Shown here: one piece after another, positions 17,401 through 25,075 of the stretch
Layout: each line of letters opens with the position of its first letter
How positions within the stretch are numbered: position 1 is the stretch's first letter
Origin: NORP240 sp046047495
GTDB lineage: Bacteria > Pseudomonadota > Gammaproteobacteria > Pseudomonadales > Pseudohongiellaceae
Direction of reading: 5' to 3'
DNA: 64,000 bases
NCBI GenBank assembly: GCA_046047495.1
Contig: JBJOHV010000097.1
Coordinates: forward strand, 62,001 to 126,000
Translations under genes and position numbers: made by a program
Notes under the pieces: generated by a model
Databases searched by the model: none
What the model saw: the letters and a program-made list of their open reading frames with translations, nothing else
What the model was told of the DNA's origin: nothing

Positions 17401-17679
17401 AACCGACTTGGTGCCGTCGATGGTGATCCGATAGGGGCCTCCGACCGGCAGATTGGTGGCATAGAACGCACCGGAGTCATTGGATTCCAGCGTCCGCATG
17501 GCACCGGTCCGGGTATCTTCCACAACCACCGTGGCATTGGCCCAGGGTGCTCCGTTGGCATCGGTCACCCGGCCGCGGATCGCCGACGTTGTGTCCTGGG
17601 CAAGTACCGGGCCGGACAGACTCAGGCCCAGCACGATGGCTGTTACCAGATGTCGCTTGGACGGCAATTGAAAATGCAT
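14464..17679 (-). CDS. TonB-dependent receptor, Oar-like, with carboxypeptidase-regulatory-like N-terminus
   Basis: A 1071-residue outer-membrane receptor. A signal peptide (about 1-28) is followed by a carboxypeptidase regulatory-like domain (about 32-110; SAIRGRVTDANGAPWANATVVVED), then a plug (ISLDGVSQNDRFGL; INAVTKSGSNEW) and a 22-strand-type barrel ending in the aromatic GVQFEF typical of outer-membrane insertion. The layout resembles Oar-like receptors. The substrate is unknown. It lies 126 bases downstream of a PhoX-like gene in the same direction, which suggests uptake or handling of a phosphorus-containing or polymer substrate, but this is inference. It ends at a strong terminator. 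Confidence 0.88.
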   Translation of the reverse strand: MHFQLPSKRHLVTAIVLGLSLSGPVLAQDTTSAIRGRVTDANGAPWANATVVVEDTRTGAMRTLESNDSGAFYATNLPVGGPYRITIDGTKSVLVDSISLGDIYNLTIALDRASRVEEILVLGNAGTIVDVASGPSATFSTFDLNTSVGFDRDIKDVFIFDPRMNLDDRSAINCVGKHPRFNSISLDGVSQNDRFGLNDNGYSTATGMPFPFEGVSQVAVELAPFDVTYGGFTACNINAVTKSGSNEWTGTAFYEQTQDEWRGDSITVDGITQTIKSKDFKEKTKGFSVGGPLIEDTLFIYAAYEDREEPEFIAQGYAGSGNGVERSWLSQADYNRIEQIANSVYSYDPGGQASDGLQTEEKYMVRLDWNINQNHDAALIYNYYDGIEDRASDSSSNQYAFANHFYKKGAISETTTLRLTSQWTNNFSSEVFISQNTMDDSQVTVGPKDFAEFRIALGSNTVYLGADDSRQANALNTESNFYKLVGEYLLGDHIITGGYEQDALTVFNQFVQHARGGEYFFNDNSRNNPASCASLTAAGRLADPACQLSGIDNFELGIPDDIFYGSGGGTNNAADAAANFENVLHTVYIQDEYQIPDYALTIVAGLRYDWFTSDDRPKFNQAFTTLNNGLRNDANVDGLDLLMPRLGFTWEAKDNLTVRGGLGLYSGGNPNVWISNAWSNDGLSNVQLRDRNNGNLSVLPGGGYVLSGSARPGYDVPQALKDSVANTTASNASNSFLVLIDPGYEQPSEWKFALGATVELDNGITLDGDYLYSVANDPAYYVDVAQDKTGTTRAGAPIYSNVRGQSNFMLTNSDESPRSHTLSLTARDDYDWGLDWLVGYAFTDAEDVSPMTSAVASSNYTNLALNDINDPDAGTSNYVTPHRFTARVSYGHNFIEGYETRITAQWFRRKGQPGTYVMSSNGLEGSNSGNRRHLLYVPGPNDPNVVVGPNFDVAGFSAFITDRGLSQGFVERNDDYSKWSGRLDLRLDQEIPLFFADSRARVYLKIYNFLNMLDDEWGQQYDAQFFSPDVVQSTVNAQGQYVFNNFDNKSVNFLLAPQSLWEMRLGVQFEF

Positions 17680-17761
17680 GATGGTCTCCTGACAGTATTA
17701 AATTTTGTGGTCACAGCGGCGGGATTGTACCGCCTGTGGGTTGCAGAATCGTGACCTTATT

Positions 17762-17779
17762 GTTGCATTTAGGTGACAG
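17762..17779 (-). promoter_or_regulatory. Weak Pho-box half-site upstream of the TonB-dependent receptor
   Basis: On the minus strand CTGTCAC, spacer CTAA, then ATGCAAC. The first half fits the relaxed PhoB half-site; the second matches at only three of seven positions. It lies about 83 bases before the receptor start. Listed mainly because stronger sites occur nearby. Confidence 0.25.
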
Positions 17780-17805
17780 TTCGCCTGGGATCCGGACGTC
17801 GAAAA

Positions 17806-18981
17806 TTAGATGCGGCTGATCTCATAGGTGATACCGCCCTCGGCGTTGCCGGCGCTGCCCCGCTGCGAACTGAAGTACAGGCGCTGATGGGCCGGGTCAA
17901 AGGCGGGCCCGCAGATTTCGGAACGCTCATGTCCGACGATCTGCAACAGTGGCATTACCTGCTGATCCGGTGTGAGCACCACGATCTGCATATCACCACC
18001 ATCCTCCGCCACCAATACATCTCCGGCCGGCGTGATAGCCACATTGTCCACGCCGCTCAGAATCGGGTTGTCGTTGCTGGCGTGGTCATACAGCACTGCC
18101 AGTTCCGCTGAGGTGACGTCGTACCACCACACCCGGTTGTCGCCTTTGGTGGTGAAGTACACCCGGCCGTCGTGGAATGCCATGCCTTCGCCACCCTTGA
18201 AGGGTGAATACCCCGGCACCTGATGGCGTGTTGGAGTGTTTGTCGCCTGTGGATCGGCAACCGGCATCCAGACGATGAAGTCGCGTCCACCACGTCGTTC
18301 GATGGTGGCGATGTCCAGGCTGCCTTCCGACAGATCCGGTAGTCCATGGGCGGGTCGGAAACGGTAAAACCCGCCATCCGGTGAATCTTCCGTCAGAAAC
18401 AGTTGCTGATTGACCGTGTCTACAGCCACGGCCTCATGCTTGAACGTGCCGAGCGCCGCCCGCAGCTGTGCCGGGCGCACGCCAAACGGATCACACTCGT
18501 ACACCTGCCCCCGGTCATGCTCCTCGCAGGACAGCCAGGTCCCCCAGGGCGTGCTGCCGCCGGCACAATTCAATGATGTGTTCTCGAGAATCGGGTAGGC
18601 GTCCACCAGCGTGCCACTGGCATCGAATCGCAGTGCGCCGACTCCGCCTTTCAGCAGGGTTTCACTGTTGGAAACATAAACCCAGCCTCCGTCATCGGCG
18701 GCGAAGCAGGCACCTCCGTCCGGAGACAGGTGCCATAGGTAATCCGACCCCGGCACGGGAGCCTGCCCGGTCCTGGCCACCACCCGGGATTGGAACCCCG
18801 CCGGCAGCATGATGCCATTGTCATCGGGCGGCAACAGCTCGCCTATTCCATGCAAGGAATTGAATGGCGCAGATACCGCCTGAGCTCTCGCCGGCAGGGT
18901 CACGCCACCGGCTGCGAACCAGGCCATGCCTGCGGCGCCCATGACCATGAAACGGCGTCTGTCAAATACACGGTCTTGCAT
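17806..18981 (-). CDS. PhoX-like (DUF839) Tat-exported protein
   Basis: A 391-residue periplasmic protein. The N-terminus FDRRRFMVMGAAGMAWFAAGG is a twin-arginine signal. The body is a beta-propeller-like DUF839 fold with NCAGGSTPWGTWLSCEE, the FKHEAVAVD block and GGEGMAFHDGRVYF, all resembling PhoX calcium/iron alkaline phosphatases. It is shorter than classical PhoX (over 600 residues), so phosphatase activity should be treated as possible rather than certain; related short members are annotated only as DUF839. A Pho-box-like site with a correctly spaced -10 lies upstream. A TonB-dependent receptor follows in the same direction. Confidence 0.8.
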   Translation of the reverse strand: MQDRVFDRRRFMVMGAAGMAWFAAGGVTLPARAQAVSAPFNSLHGIGELLPPDDNGIMLPAGFQSRVVARTGQAPVPGSDYLWHLSPDGGACFAADDGGWVYVSNSETLLKGGVGALRFDASGTLVDAYPILENTSLNCAGGSTPWGTWLSCEEHDRGQVYECDPFGVRPAQLRAALGTFKHEAVAVDTVNQQLFLTEDSPDGGFYRFRPAHGLPDLSEGSLDIATIERRGGRDFIVWMPVADPQATNTPTRHQVPGYSPFKGGEGMAFHDGRVYFTTKGDNRVWWYDVTSAELAVLYDHASNDNPILSGVDNVAITPAGDVLVAEDGGDMQIVVLTPDQQVMPLLQIVGHERSEICGPAFDPAHQRLYFSSQRGSAGNAEGGITYEISRI

Positions 18982-19044
18982 GTCACTGCTTCCTCAAACC
19001 GGTTGATGTGGATTCGGCGTGATGGACGATAACTTCCGCGCTCC

Positions 19045-19078
19045 ATCATGCCGCTGCATTATGAAAGATTAATGTCAC
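19045..19078 (-). promoter_or_regulatory. Pho-box-like promoter of the PhoX-like gene
   Basis: On the minus strand GTGACAT, spacer TAAT, CTTTCAT (19078 down to 19061) matches the PhoB consensus at 11 of 14 positions. Exactly 10 bases later comes CATGAT (19050-19045), a plausible -10 at the spacing used by Pho promoters. The PhoX-like start codon is 64 bases further on. The divergent glycosyltransferase gene starts on the other side. Confidence 0.5.
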
Positions 19079-19132
19079 AGTGGTGTAGTAGGTTCAACAC
19101 ATTCAATCGCATCGCACTGCGCAGGAAACCCC

Positions 19133-20233
19133 ATGAAAATCCTCTACGGTGTCCAGGGTACAGGCAACGGTCACATTTCCCGGGCACGCATGATGGCGCA
19201 GCATTTCCATCGGTTGGGTGTGGACGTTGTCTACCTTTTCTCCGGCCGGGAACGGCAGGATTATTTCGACATGGAGATTTTCGGTGACTTCATTTGTCGT
19301 CGTGGTTTTACCTTCTCCTTCCGGGACGGTCGACTGCAGTATGTCAGGACACTGATGGAAAACGATGCTGGAAAGTTCCTCTCCGACATCAGGCAACTGG
19401 ATCTGACTGATTACGATCTGGTGGTAACGGACTACGAGCCGATCACGGCCTGGGCTGCCAGACTGCGGAAAAAGCCGGTCGTCGGTCTTGGCCACCAGTA
19501 TGCGTTCAAGTACCGGGTGCCCATGGAAGGTGATGATGCCGTGAGCCGCTGGCTGCTGCGCAATTTCGCGCCTGCTGAGGTCAGCTTCGGATTGCACTGG
19601 TCACATTTCGGCCACAACCTGCTGCCGCCTATCGTGGATCCGCAACTGACCCGCAATCACGGTCAGGATGCGCGCCCGAATAAAATCCTGGTTTACCTGC
19701 CCTTCGAAAACCAGCAATTCGTCACCAGCCTGCTGAAGCAGATCGCAGGCTACGACTTCTATCAATATTCCTCTGAACTCAACGATGGCGAAGACGGTAA
19801 CGTTCAACTGCGCAAAACCTGTCACGAGGGTTTCAAGTACGATCTCAGCACCGCTGGGGCTGTGATCTGCAACGCCGGCTTTGAACTGGTCAGCGAGTGT
19901 ATCCATCTCGGCCTGCGGGTGATGGTCAAACCCCTGCATCAGCAGGCAGAACAACTGAGTAATGCAAAGGCGCTGGTGGAACTGGGTTTGGGCGAAAGGA
20001 TCGACAGCCTGTCGGTCGCCGCCGTGGAGCAGTGGCTTACCAGCCTGCAGAGCCATCCCGTGGATCGCGGTGGTGCTTATCCGGATGTTGCAGAGGCCAT
20101 TGCCGAATGGATAGTGGCCGGTGATTACAGCGACACGGGCAAACTCACCCGTCGATTATGGTCCCGCTGCCAACCCCGCAATCCACTCAAGGAGAATGGG
20201 CTTGAGGAGCTTCCCCGTCAGGCGACGGCGTGA
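19133..20233 (+). CDS. MJ1255/VC2487-family glycosyltransferase
   Basis: A 366-residue soluble GT-B-type protein. It begins KILYGVQGTGNGHISRARMM, the glycine-rich acceptor loop typical of this family and of MurG/UGT-like enzymes, and has VICNAGFELVSECIHLGLRVMVKPL near residues 243-267, the usual nucleotide-sugar binding turn. The acceptor is unknown; related proteins are annotated from VC2487 and MJ1255 without defined function. It is divergent from the PhoX-like gene, and its last 47 bases overlap the end of ftsH on the other strand. Confidence 0.8.
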   Translation: MKILYGVQGTGNGHISRARMMAQHFHRLGVDVVYLFSGRERQDYFDMEIFGDFICRRGFTFSFRDGRLQYVRTLMENDAGKFLSDIRQLDLTDYDLVVTDYEPITAWAARLRKKPVVGLGHQYAFKYRVPMEGDDAVSRWLLRNFAPAEVSFGLHWSHFGHNLLPPIVDPQLTRNHGQDARPNKILVYLPFENQQFVTSLLKQIAGYDFYQYSSELNDGEDGNVQLRKTCHEGFKYDLSTAGAVICNAGFELVSECIHLGLRVMVKPLHQQAEQLSNAKALVELGLGERIDSLSVAAVEQWLTSLQSHPVDRGGAYPDVAEAIAEWIVAGDYSDTGKLTRRLWSRCQPRNPLKENGLEELPRQATA

Positions 20234-22097
20234 AGCCCAGCATCTCGTGAATCTCGGTATCCGTCAGTGATTCCCTTTCCAGCAGGGCGGCTGCGATCCG
20301 GTCCAGTTGCTCTCGATGGTCGCCGAGCACGGTCATGGTGCGCTTTTCGGCATTGACGATCAGCCGGGTCACTTCCCCATCGATCAGCTCGGCGGTGTGT
20401 TCACTGTAATCCTTGCGCAACACCAGCTCATGTCCCGGGTAGGACTGGTTGTCATGCTGGAAGCTTAGCGGCCCCAGGCCTTCGTTCATTCCCCATTCGG
20501 TAACCATGTGACGGGCCAGCACCGTGGCCTGCTGCAGGTCATTGGCAGCCCCCGAGCTGACTTCATCGAATACCAGCTTTTCCGCGCAGCGCCCACCCAG
20601 CATGATCGACAGCCTGTCCTCCAGGTAATGCTGGCCGTAGTTCAGCTTGTCTTCCTTGGGCATCTGTTCCGTGAATCCCAGGGCCAGTCCGCGGGGAATG
20701 ATGCTCACCTTGCGCAGTTCATCGGCGAAGGGCATGTGAATCGCCGTCAGCGCATGGCCCGCTTCATGGTAGGCGGTGCGGCGTCGCTCCTCCTCAGTCA
20801 GCAGGGCCTCCCGCATTTCCCCCATCACCACCTTGTCGCGGGCGCGATCCAGATAATGATTGTCCACCCGCTCCTTGCCCTCGCGGGCCGCAAGCAGGGC
20901 AGCCTCATTGATGAGATTGGCGAGATCGGCGCCGGAAAATCCCACGGTCCCTGCCGCGATACGCTCGAGGTCCACATCGGGAGCCATGACAACCTTGCCG
21001 GCGTGCACCTTGAGTATGTCCAGCCGTGCCTCCCGTTGTGGCAGGTCCAGCACCACTTTTCTATCGAAGCGCCCGGGCCGGGTCAGTGCGGTATCCAGCA
21101 CATCGGGGCGATTGGTGGCGGCGATCACCACGATGGCCTCATCGCCGGTAAAGCCATCCATCTCAGCCAGTATCTGGTTGAGCGTCTGCTCCCGCTCGTC
21201 ATTGCTGATGCCTGCCACGGAGCTTCGGGCGCGACCCACCGAATCGATCTCGTCGATGAAAATGAGTGCGGGAGCCACTTCCCTGGCCTGCTTGTACATG
21301 TCCCTCACCCGGGAAGCACCGACGCCGACGAACATCTCCACGAATTCCGAACCGGTGATACTGAAAAAAGGGACACCCGCCTCGTGGGCGGTGGCCCGGG
21401 CCAGCAGGGTCTTGCCGGTTCCCGGCGGACCGATCAGCAGGATGCCTTTGGGTATCTTGGCGCCGATGCGACGGTATTTCTCCGGATTGCGCAGGAAGTC
21501 GATGACCTCCGCCAGATCTTCCTTGGCGTGCTTCAGGCCGGCGATGTCATCATAGGACACCTTGATGTCCTCACCCCGGGTCATACGCGCCTTGGACTTG
21601 GTGAAACTGAACACGCCGCCGGGAAACCCTTTGCCGCCGGAACGCAATACCCGGCTGCTCATCATGAACAGGCCGATCAACAGCAGCCAGGGCAACAGGT
21701 TGATCAGCAACAGGGTCCACAGGGACTGCTGCTCCGAGCTCACCCTGACTTCCACATCCTGCTCTTCCAACAGGGGAAACAGGTCGTAGTCGTCCATCGG
21801 CGGGAAGGTGGTGGTGAAGCGGTCGACACCGTCCAGGGTCGAACGGTATGTACCGTTGATGCGATCGCCGCGGATATGAACCGCACCCACCCGTCCGTCC
21901 CGCAGATTCTGCTTGAATTCCGAATAGGCGACCTCGGGAACGGAACGGTCGGAAAAATCAAAGAACGTCAGCAGCGCGAACAGCAGCAGGCTGAAAATGA
22001 ACATGTCCAGCAGGCGCTGCTGGGGAGGCTGGGGCCCGGGTCGCGGGCCTCCATCCGGTGGTCTACCGGTCGGTGATGGCTGGCTGTCCCCGGTCAT
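20187..22097 (-). CDS. ftsH: ATP-dependent zinc metalloprotease FtsH
   Basis: A 636-residue membrane-bound AAA+ protease. Membrane segments near 32-47 and 127-147 flank a periplasmic FtsH extracellular domain. The AAA module has Walker A GPPGTGKT (223-230), Walker B LIFIDEID (278-285), the FVG pore motif and second-region-of-homology TNRPDVLDTALTRPGRFDR; the protease has HEAGH (444-448) and the third ligand in GAANDL. The ATG at 22097 overlaps the carbonic anhydrase stop by four bases. The usual rlmE-ftsH-folP neighbours are absent, so this may be a second FtsH. The Pro/Gly-rich first 28 residues are unusual. Its 3' end overlaps the convergent glycosyltransferase gene by 47 bases. Confidence 0.93.
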   Translation of the reverse strand: MTGDSQPSPTGRPPDGGPRPGPQPPQQRLLDMFIFSLLLFALLTFFDFSDRSVPEVAYSEFKQNLRDGRVGAVHIRGDRINGTYRSTLDGVDRFTTTFPPMDDYDLFPLLEEQDVEVRVSSEQQSLWTLLLINLLPWLLLIGLFMMSSRVLRSGGKGFPGGVFSFTKSKARMTRGEDIKVSYDDIAGLKHAKEDLAEVIDFLRNPEKYRRIGAKIPKGILLIGPPGTGKTLLARATAHEAGVPFFSITGSEFVEMFVGVGASRVRDMYKQAREVAPALIFIDEIDSVGRARSSVAGISNDEREQTLNQILAEMDGFTGDEAIVVIAATNRPDVLDTALTRPGRFDRKVVLDLPQREARLDILKVHAGKVVMAPDVDLERIAAGTVGFSGADLANLINEAALLAAREGKERVDNHYLDRARDKVVMGEMREALLTEEERRRTAYHEAGHALTAIHMPFADELRKVSIIPRGLALGFTEQMPKEDKLNYGQHYLEDRLSIMLGGRCAEKLVFDEVSSGAANDLQQATVLARHMVTEWGMNEGLGPLSFQHDNQSYPGHELVLRKDYSEHTAELIDGEVTRLIVNAEKRTMTVLGDHREQLDRIAAALLERESLTDTEIHEMLGFTPSPDGEAPQAHSP

Positions 22098-22741
22098 TCG
22101 AGTTTGTGGGTGGTGGAAATATTGTCCACGTTGGTGACGCACACCTCCAGGTCCTTGAGGATGCCGTCCTTGATGCTGTAGATCCAGCCGTGGATCGCCA
22201 GCGGCTGGCCGGACTTCCAGGCGCTCTGCACGATGGTGGTATGACAGACATTGGCCACCTGTTCCACAACATTCAGTTCGCACAACAGGTCGAGCCGTTG
22301 TTCCTCGTCTTCGATCTTGTCGATGCGCTCCTGATAAAGACGATGGATATCCTTCAGATGCCGGAGCCAATTGTCGATGAGTCCGTGCTCGCGACCATCC
22401 ATGGCAGCCTTGACGCCGCCGCAGCCATAGTGACCGCAAACGATGATGTGCTTCACCTTCAGCACATCAACCGCAAACTGGATGACCGACAGGCAGTTCA
22501 AATCCGTATGCACGACGATATTGGCGATGTTGCGGTGGACGAACACCTCGCCTGGCATCAGGCCGACGATCTGGTTGGCGGGGACCCGGCTGTCCGAACA
22601 ACCGATCCACAGGTACTCCGGATTCTGCTGCTGGGACAGCTTGGTGAAAAAATCCGGTTCGACCTGTTTGATGCGGGTCGCCCAGTCGCGATTGCGTTCC
22701 AGCAAGGGTTTGAGTGATTGCATCGTGTCGTGATTACTCAT
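22094..22741 (-). CDS. Beta-class carbonic anhydrase
   Basis: A 215-residue cytosolic zinc enzyme interconverting CO2 and bicarbonate. Zinc ligands Cys48 and Asp50 (GCSDSR), His104 and Cys107 (CGHYGCGG) are all present, as is the family RNIAN segment. It resembles the E. coli Can type. The start at 22741 overlaps the serine hydrolase stop by four bases and its own stop overlaps the ftsH start by four, so the three genes are probably translationally coupled. A second start at 22723 is possible. Confidence 0.95.
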   Translation of the reverse strand: MSNHDTMQSLKPLLERNRDWATRIKQVEPDFFTKLSQQQNPEYLWIGCSDSRVPANQIVGLMPGEVFVHRNIANIVVHTDLNCLSVIQFAVDVLKVKHIIVCGHYGCGGVKAAMDGREHGLIDNWLRHLKDIHRLYQERIDKIEDEEQRLDLLCELNVVEQVANVCHTTIVQSAWKSGQPLAIHGWIYSIKDGILKDLEVCVTNVDNISTTHKLE

Positions 22742-24033
22742 GGGCGGCGCTGCAGGATGGCACCATCCACCAGTTCCTTGAATTCCTCCCGGAAGCCGCC
22801 GCCTCCGGCAGGGGACACCGGAGCCATGATGACTGACACCATGTTCTGCTGCGGGTCGATGAAATAGCGTGTACCCGCGGAACCGTCCCACCAGATCGTG
22901 CCGTTGCTGACCGGGAAATCGTATGCGGAATTGTCCATTACGATGTTGAATCCCCCCAGGGTCCAGCCGGAACCGGTCCAGTAGCCGCGGCTGTTGAGGG
23001 GCAGCACCTCTGCCGGCACCGCGTTGCTGAAAATTTTCTCCACCGTCTCCGGTGCCAGCACACGCTGACCATTGATTTCGCCGCCATTGAGCAGCATCTG
23101 GGAGAAGCGCAGGTAATCCATGACAGTGGACAACAGTCCCACACCGCCCTCGATCAGCCGCGGCCGCTGGGAGAACGGCACCGTCTCGATTTCGTAGGGA
23201 ACCAACTCGCCGTCCCTGGGCCGGTACACAGTGGTCAGACGCTCGAGGCGGGTACTGTCCGCATAAAACACCGTGTCGGTCATGCCCACCGGGGTGAACA
23301 GCCGCTGATGGAGAAAATCCTCCAGGGGCTGACCGGACACAACCTCCACCACCTTGCCCAACACGGTTGCCGACAGGCCATAGCGGAAGCGGGTGCCGGG
23401 ATCGGAGAACAGTGGCATACGCGCCACATTGTCCACCATCTCATCCAGGGTGATGTTGCGATCCCGCACAGCATTGGCCACGTACACCGGCTCACTGCGC
23501 GCGCCCAGGCCTCCGCTATGGGTTAACAAGTGTGCTATGGTGATGTCGCCGACCCGGGGCCGGGTCTGGGCGGGATCAGGGTTTTCCGGATCGAGGAAGA
23601 CTGTCTGATCGGCAAACTGGGGCAGGTACTTCTGAATGGGATCATTCACATCCAGCAGACCATCCTCCTGCAGCATCAGGATCGCCGTACTGGTGATCTG
23701 CCGGGTCATGGAATACACACGGAACAGGGAATTGTCGGTCATGGCCTTGCCAGCCTCCCGATCCTGCATGCCCAAGGCCTGGAAGTAGACAATCTTGTTG
23801 TCCCGCGCCACAGCGGCTACCACCCCGGGAATATCGCCCGCTTCGATGTGCCTGCCCAGGCGTGCCGTGGCGGTGTCCAGAACCGCTGCGGACAGACCCA
23901 CGGTTTCCGGCAGCGCAAACCCCAGGTCTGACTGGCCCCGCGCCGCAGGAGCAGCCGCCAGCATGGCACTCAGGGTCAGGGTGGTCATCAGGGTGGATGG
24001 CGAGAGATACAGCAGCTTGGGATTGTCAGACAT
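22738..24033 (-). CDS. Class-C-beta-lactamase-like serine hydrolase with SxxR motif
   Basis: A 431-residue exported protein of the beta-lactamase/esterase superfamily. A signal peptide (about 10-34) precedes a domain with FRVYSMTRQITS, in which Ser108 is the expected nucleophile but the +3 position is Arg111 (codon CGG) rather than the near-invariant lysine. Other family features are present: LLTHSGGLG, FRYGLSATVLG, LEDFLHQRLFTPVGMTDT and a C-terminal WWDGSAGTRYFIDP. The start at 24033 was chosen for the signal peptide; the open frame reaches 24174. First gene of an operon with carbonic anhydrase and ftsH. Activity is uncertain because of the Lys-to-Arg change. Confidence 0.82.
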   Translation of the reverse strand: MSDNPKLLYLSPSTLMTTLTLSAMLAAAPAARGQSDLGFALPETVGLSAAVLDTATARLGRHIEAGDIPGVVAAVARDNKIVYFQALGMQDREAGKAMTDNSLFRVYSMTRQITSTAILMLQEDGLLDVNDPIQKYLPQFADQTVFLDPENPDPAQTRPRVGDITIAHLLTHSGGLGARSEPVYVANAVRDRNITLDEMVDNVARMPLFSDPGTRFRYGLSATVLGKVVEVVSGQPLEDFLHQRLFTPVGMTDTVFYADSTRLERLTTVYRPRDGELVPYEIETVPFSQRPRLIEGGVGLLSTVMDYLRFSQMLLNGGEINGQRVLAPETVEKIFSNAVPAEVLPLNSRGYWTGSGWTLGGFNIVMDNSAYDFPVSNGTIWWDGSAGTRYFIDPQQNMVSVIMAPVSPAGGGGFREEFKELVDGAILQRRP

Positions 24034-24128
24034 AACCAACTCTCTAGAGGCCACCGACAGCTGCACCAAGGGGTGCGGTCGGGTGGAAATGCAGTGGCCC
24101 AGAGAGTAAACCACGCTCCTGGACAAAT

Positions 24129-25013
24129 CTAGCCCGGGGGCGCCGGCGGCTCCAGCCCGCAGAGTGTTTGCCATGGCACCTGCCTGTCCCCGAAGGCGAT
24201 GAAGGCAGGATTCAGCAGGTCGGGCTTGCGGTTATAGGTCAGATCAAGAAAGTCCAGGTCCACCAGGGCACCACCGGCAGCGGCCAGCACCGCATGGGCG
24301 GCAGCCGTGTCCCATTCACTGGTGGGCGCCAGGCGGGGATATAGATCCGCCAGCCCCTCGGCCACCAGACAGATTTTCAGCGAACTGCCCATATTGACCT
24401 GGGTGAGACGCGCAAACCTTGCGCGCAAACACTCCAGCATTGCTTCCAAGCCGTCGCCGCGGTGATTGCGGCTGGCCACCACATGCAGATCGGCCTGGGC
24501 CGGGAGCACGGGTTTGACCTGGATGGGCTGGCAGCCCTGGCGGGTCCATTTAAGGGCACTGCCGCCACACTCCGAAACCGCCACCGCGCCGCCGAAACTC
24601 ACATCGGTGACCGGCACATGGACCAGGCCTAGCCGCGGATGACCGCTGTCGATCAGAGCGATATTGACGGTGAATTCACCGTTGCGTTGCAGGAATTCCT
24701 TGGTGCCGTCGAGGGGGTCCACCAGCCAGTAGCGGGTCCAGTGCCTGCGCTCGGCGTAAGGCACGGGATCGGACTCCTCGGAGAGCACCGGCCAGTCCGG
24801 GGTCAGTGCCGTGAGGGCAGCCAGGATATGGTCATGGGCCAGGCGGTCGGCCTCGGTAATGGGCGACTGGTCCGCCTTGTAGTTGACGGCCGGACTGCCG
24901 GCCCGCTCATACACCGACAGAATTTTCACCGCCGCACCGCGGGCGATCCCGCGCAATTTTTCGAGCTGATTCCGGGGTGGCAGGGATGTGAAATCCTGAT
25001 GAGCCATGGTCAT
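24129..25013 (-). CDS. cysQ: 3'(2'),5'-bisphosphate nucleotidase CysQ
   Basis: CysQ hydrolyses 3'-phosphoadenosine 5'-phosphate to AMP, recycling a by-product of sulfate assimilation; it belongs to the lithium-sensitive inositol monophosphatase fold. The 294-residue product has LSEESD, LVDPLDGTKEF (metal-binding) and SEWDTAAAHAVLAAAGG. Starts at 25013 and 25007 are both possible; 25013 is nearer a GGGAGA. It is divergent from yrfG. Relatives often place cysQ beside yrfG and nudE. Confidence 0.93.
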   Translation of the reverse strand: MTMAHQDFTSLPPRNQLEKLRGIARGAAVKILSVYERAGSPAVNYKADQSPITEADRLAHDHILAALTALTPDWPVLSEESDPVPYAERRHWTRYWLVDPLDGTKEFLQRNGEFTVNIALIDSGHPRLGLVHVPVTDVSFGGAVAVSECGGSALKWTRQGCQPIQVKPVLPAQADLHVVASRNHRGDGLEAMLECLRARFARLTQVNMGSSLKICLVAEGLADLYPRLAPTSEWDTAAAHAVLAAAGGALVDLDFLDLTYNRKPDLLNPAFIAFGDRQVPWQTLCGLEPPAPPG

Positions 25014-25075
25014 GGTACTGATAAAGTCTCCCTTGTATGCTGTGGCCCAGGAATGCCAAGCCAAAAATGTGAGTC

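Noticed and set aside
17806..18981. Certain assignment as PhoX alkaline phosphatase
   Set aside because: The protein is much shorter than classical PhoX, so only PhoX-like/DUF839 is claimed.
20508..22076. Long open frame (522 codons) on the plus strand opposite ftsH
   Set aside because: It is antisense to conserved AAA+ and protease motifs, has no family resemblance, and reflects GC-rich codon bias.
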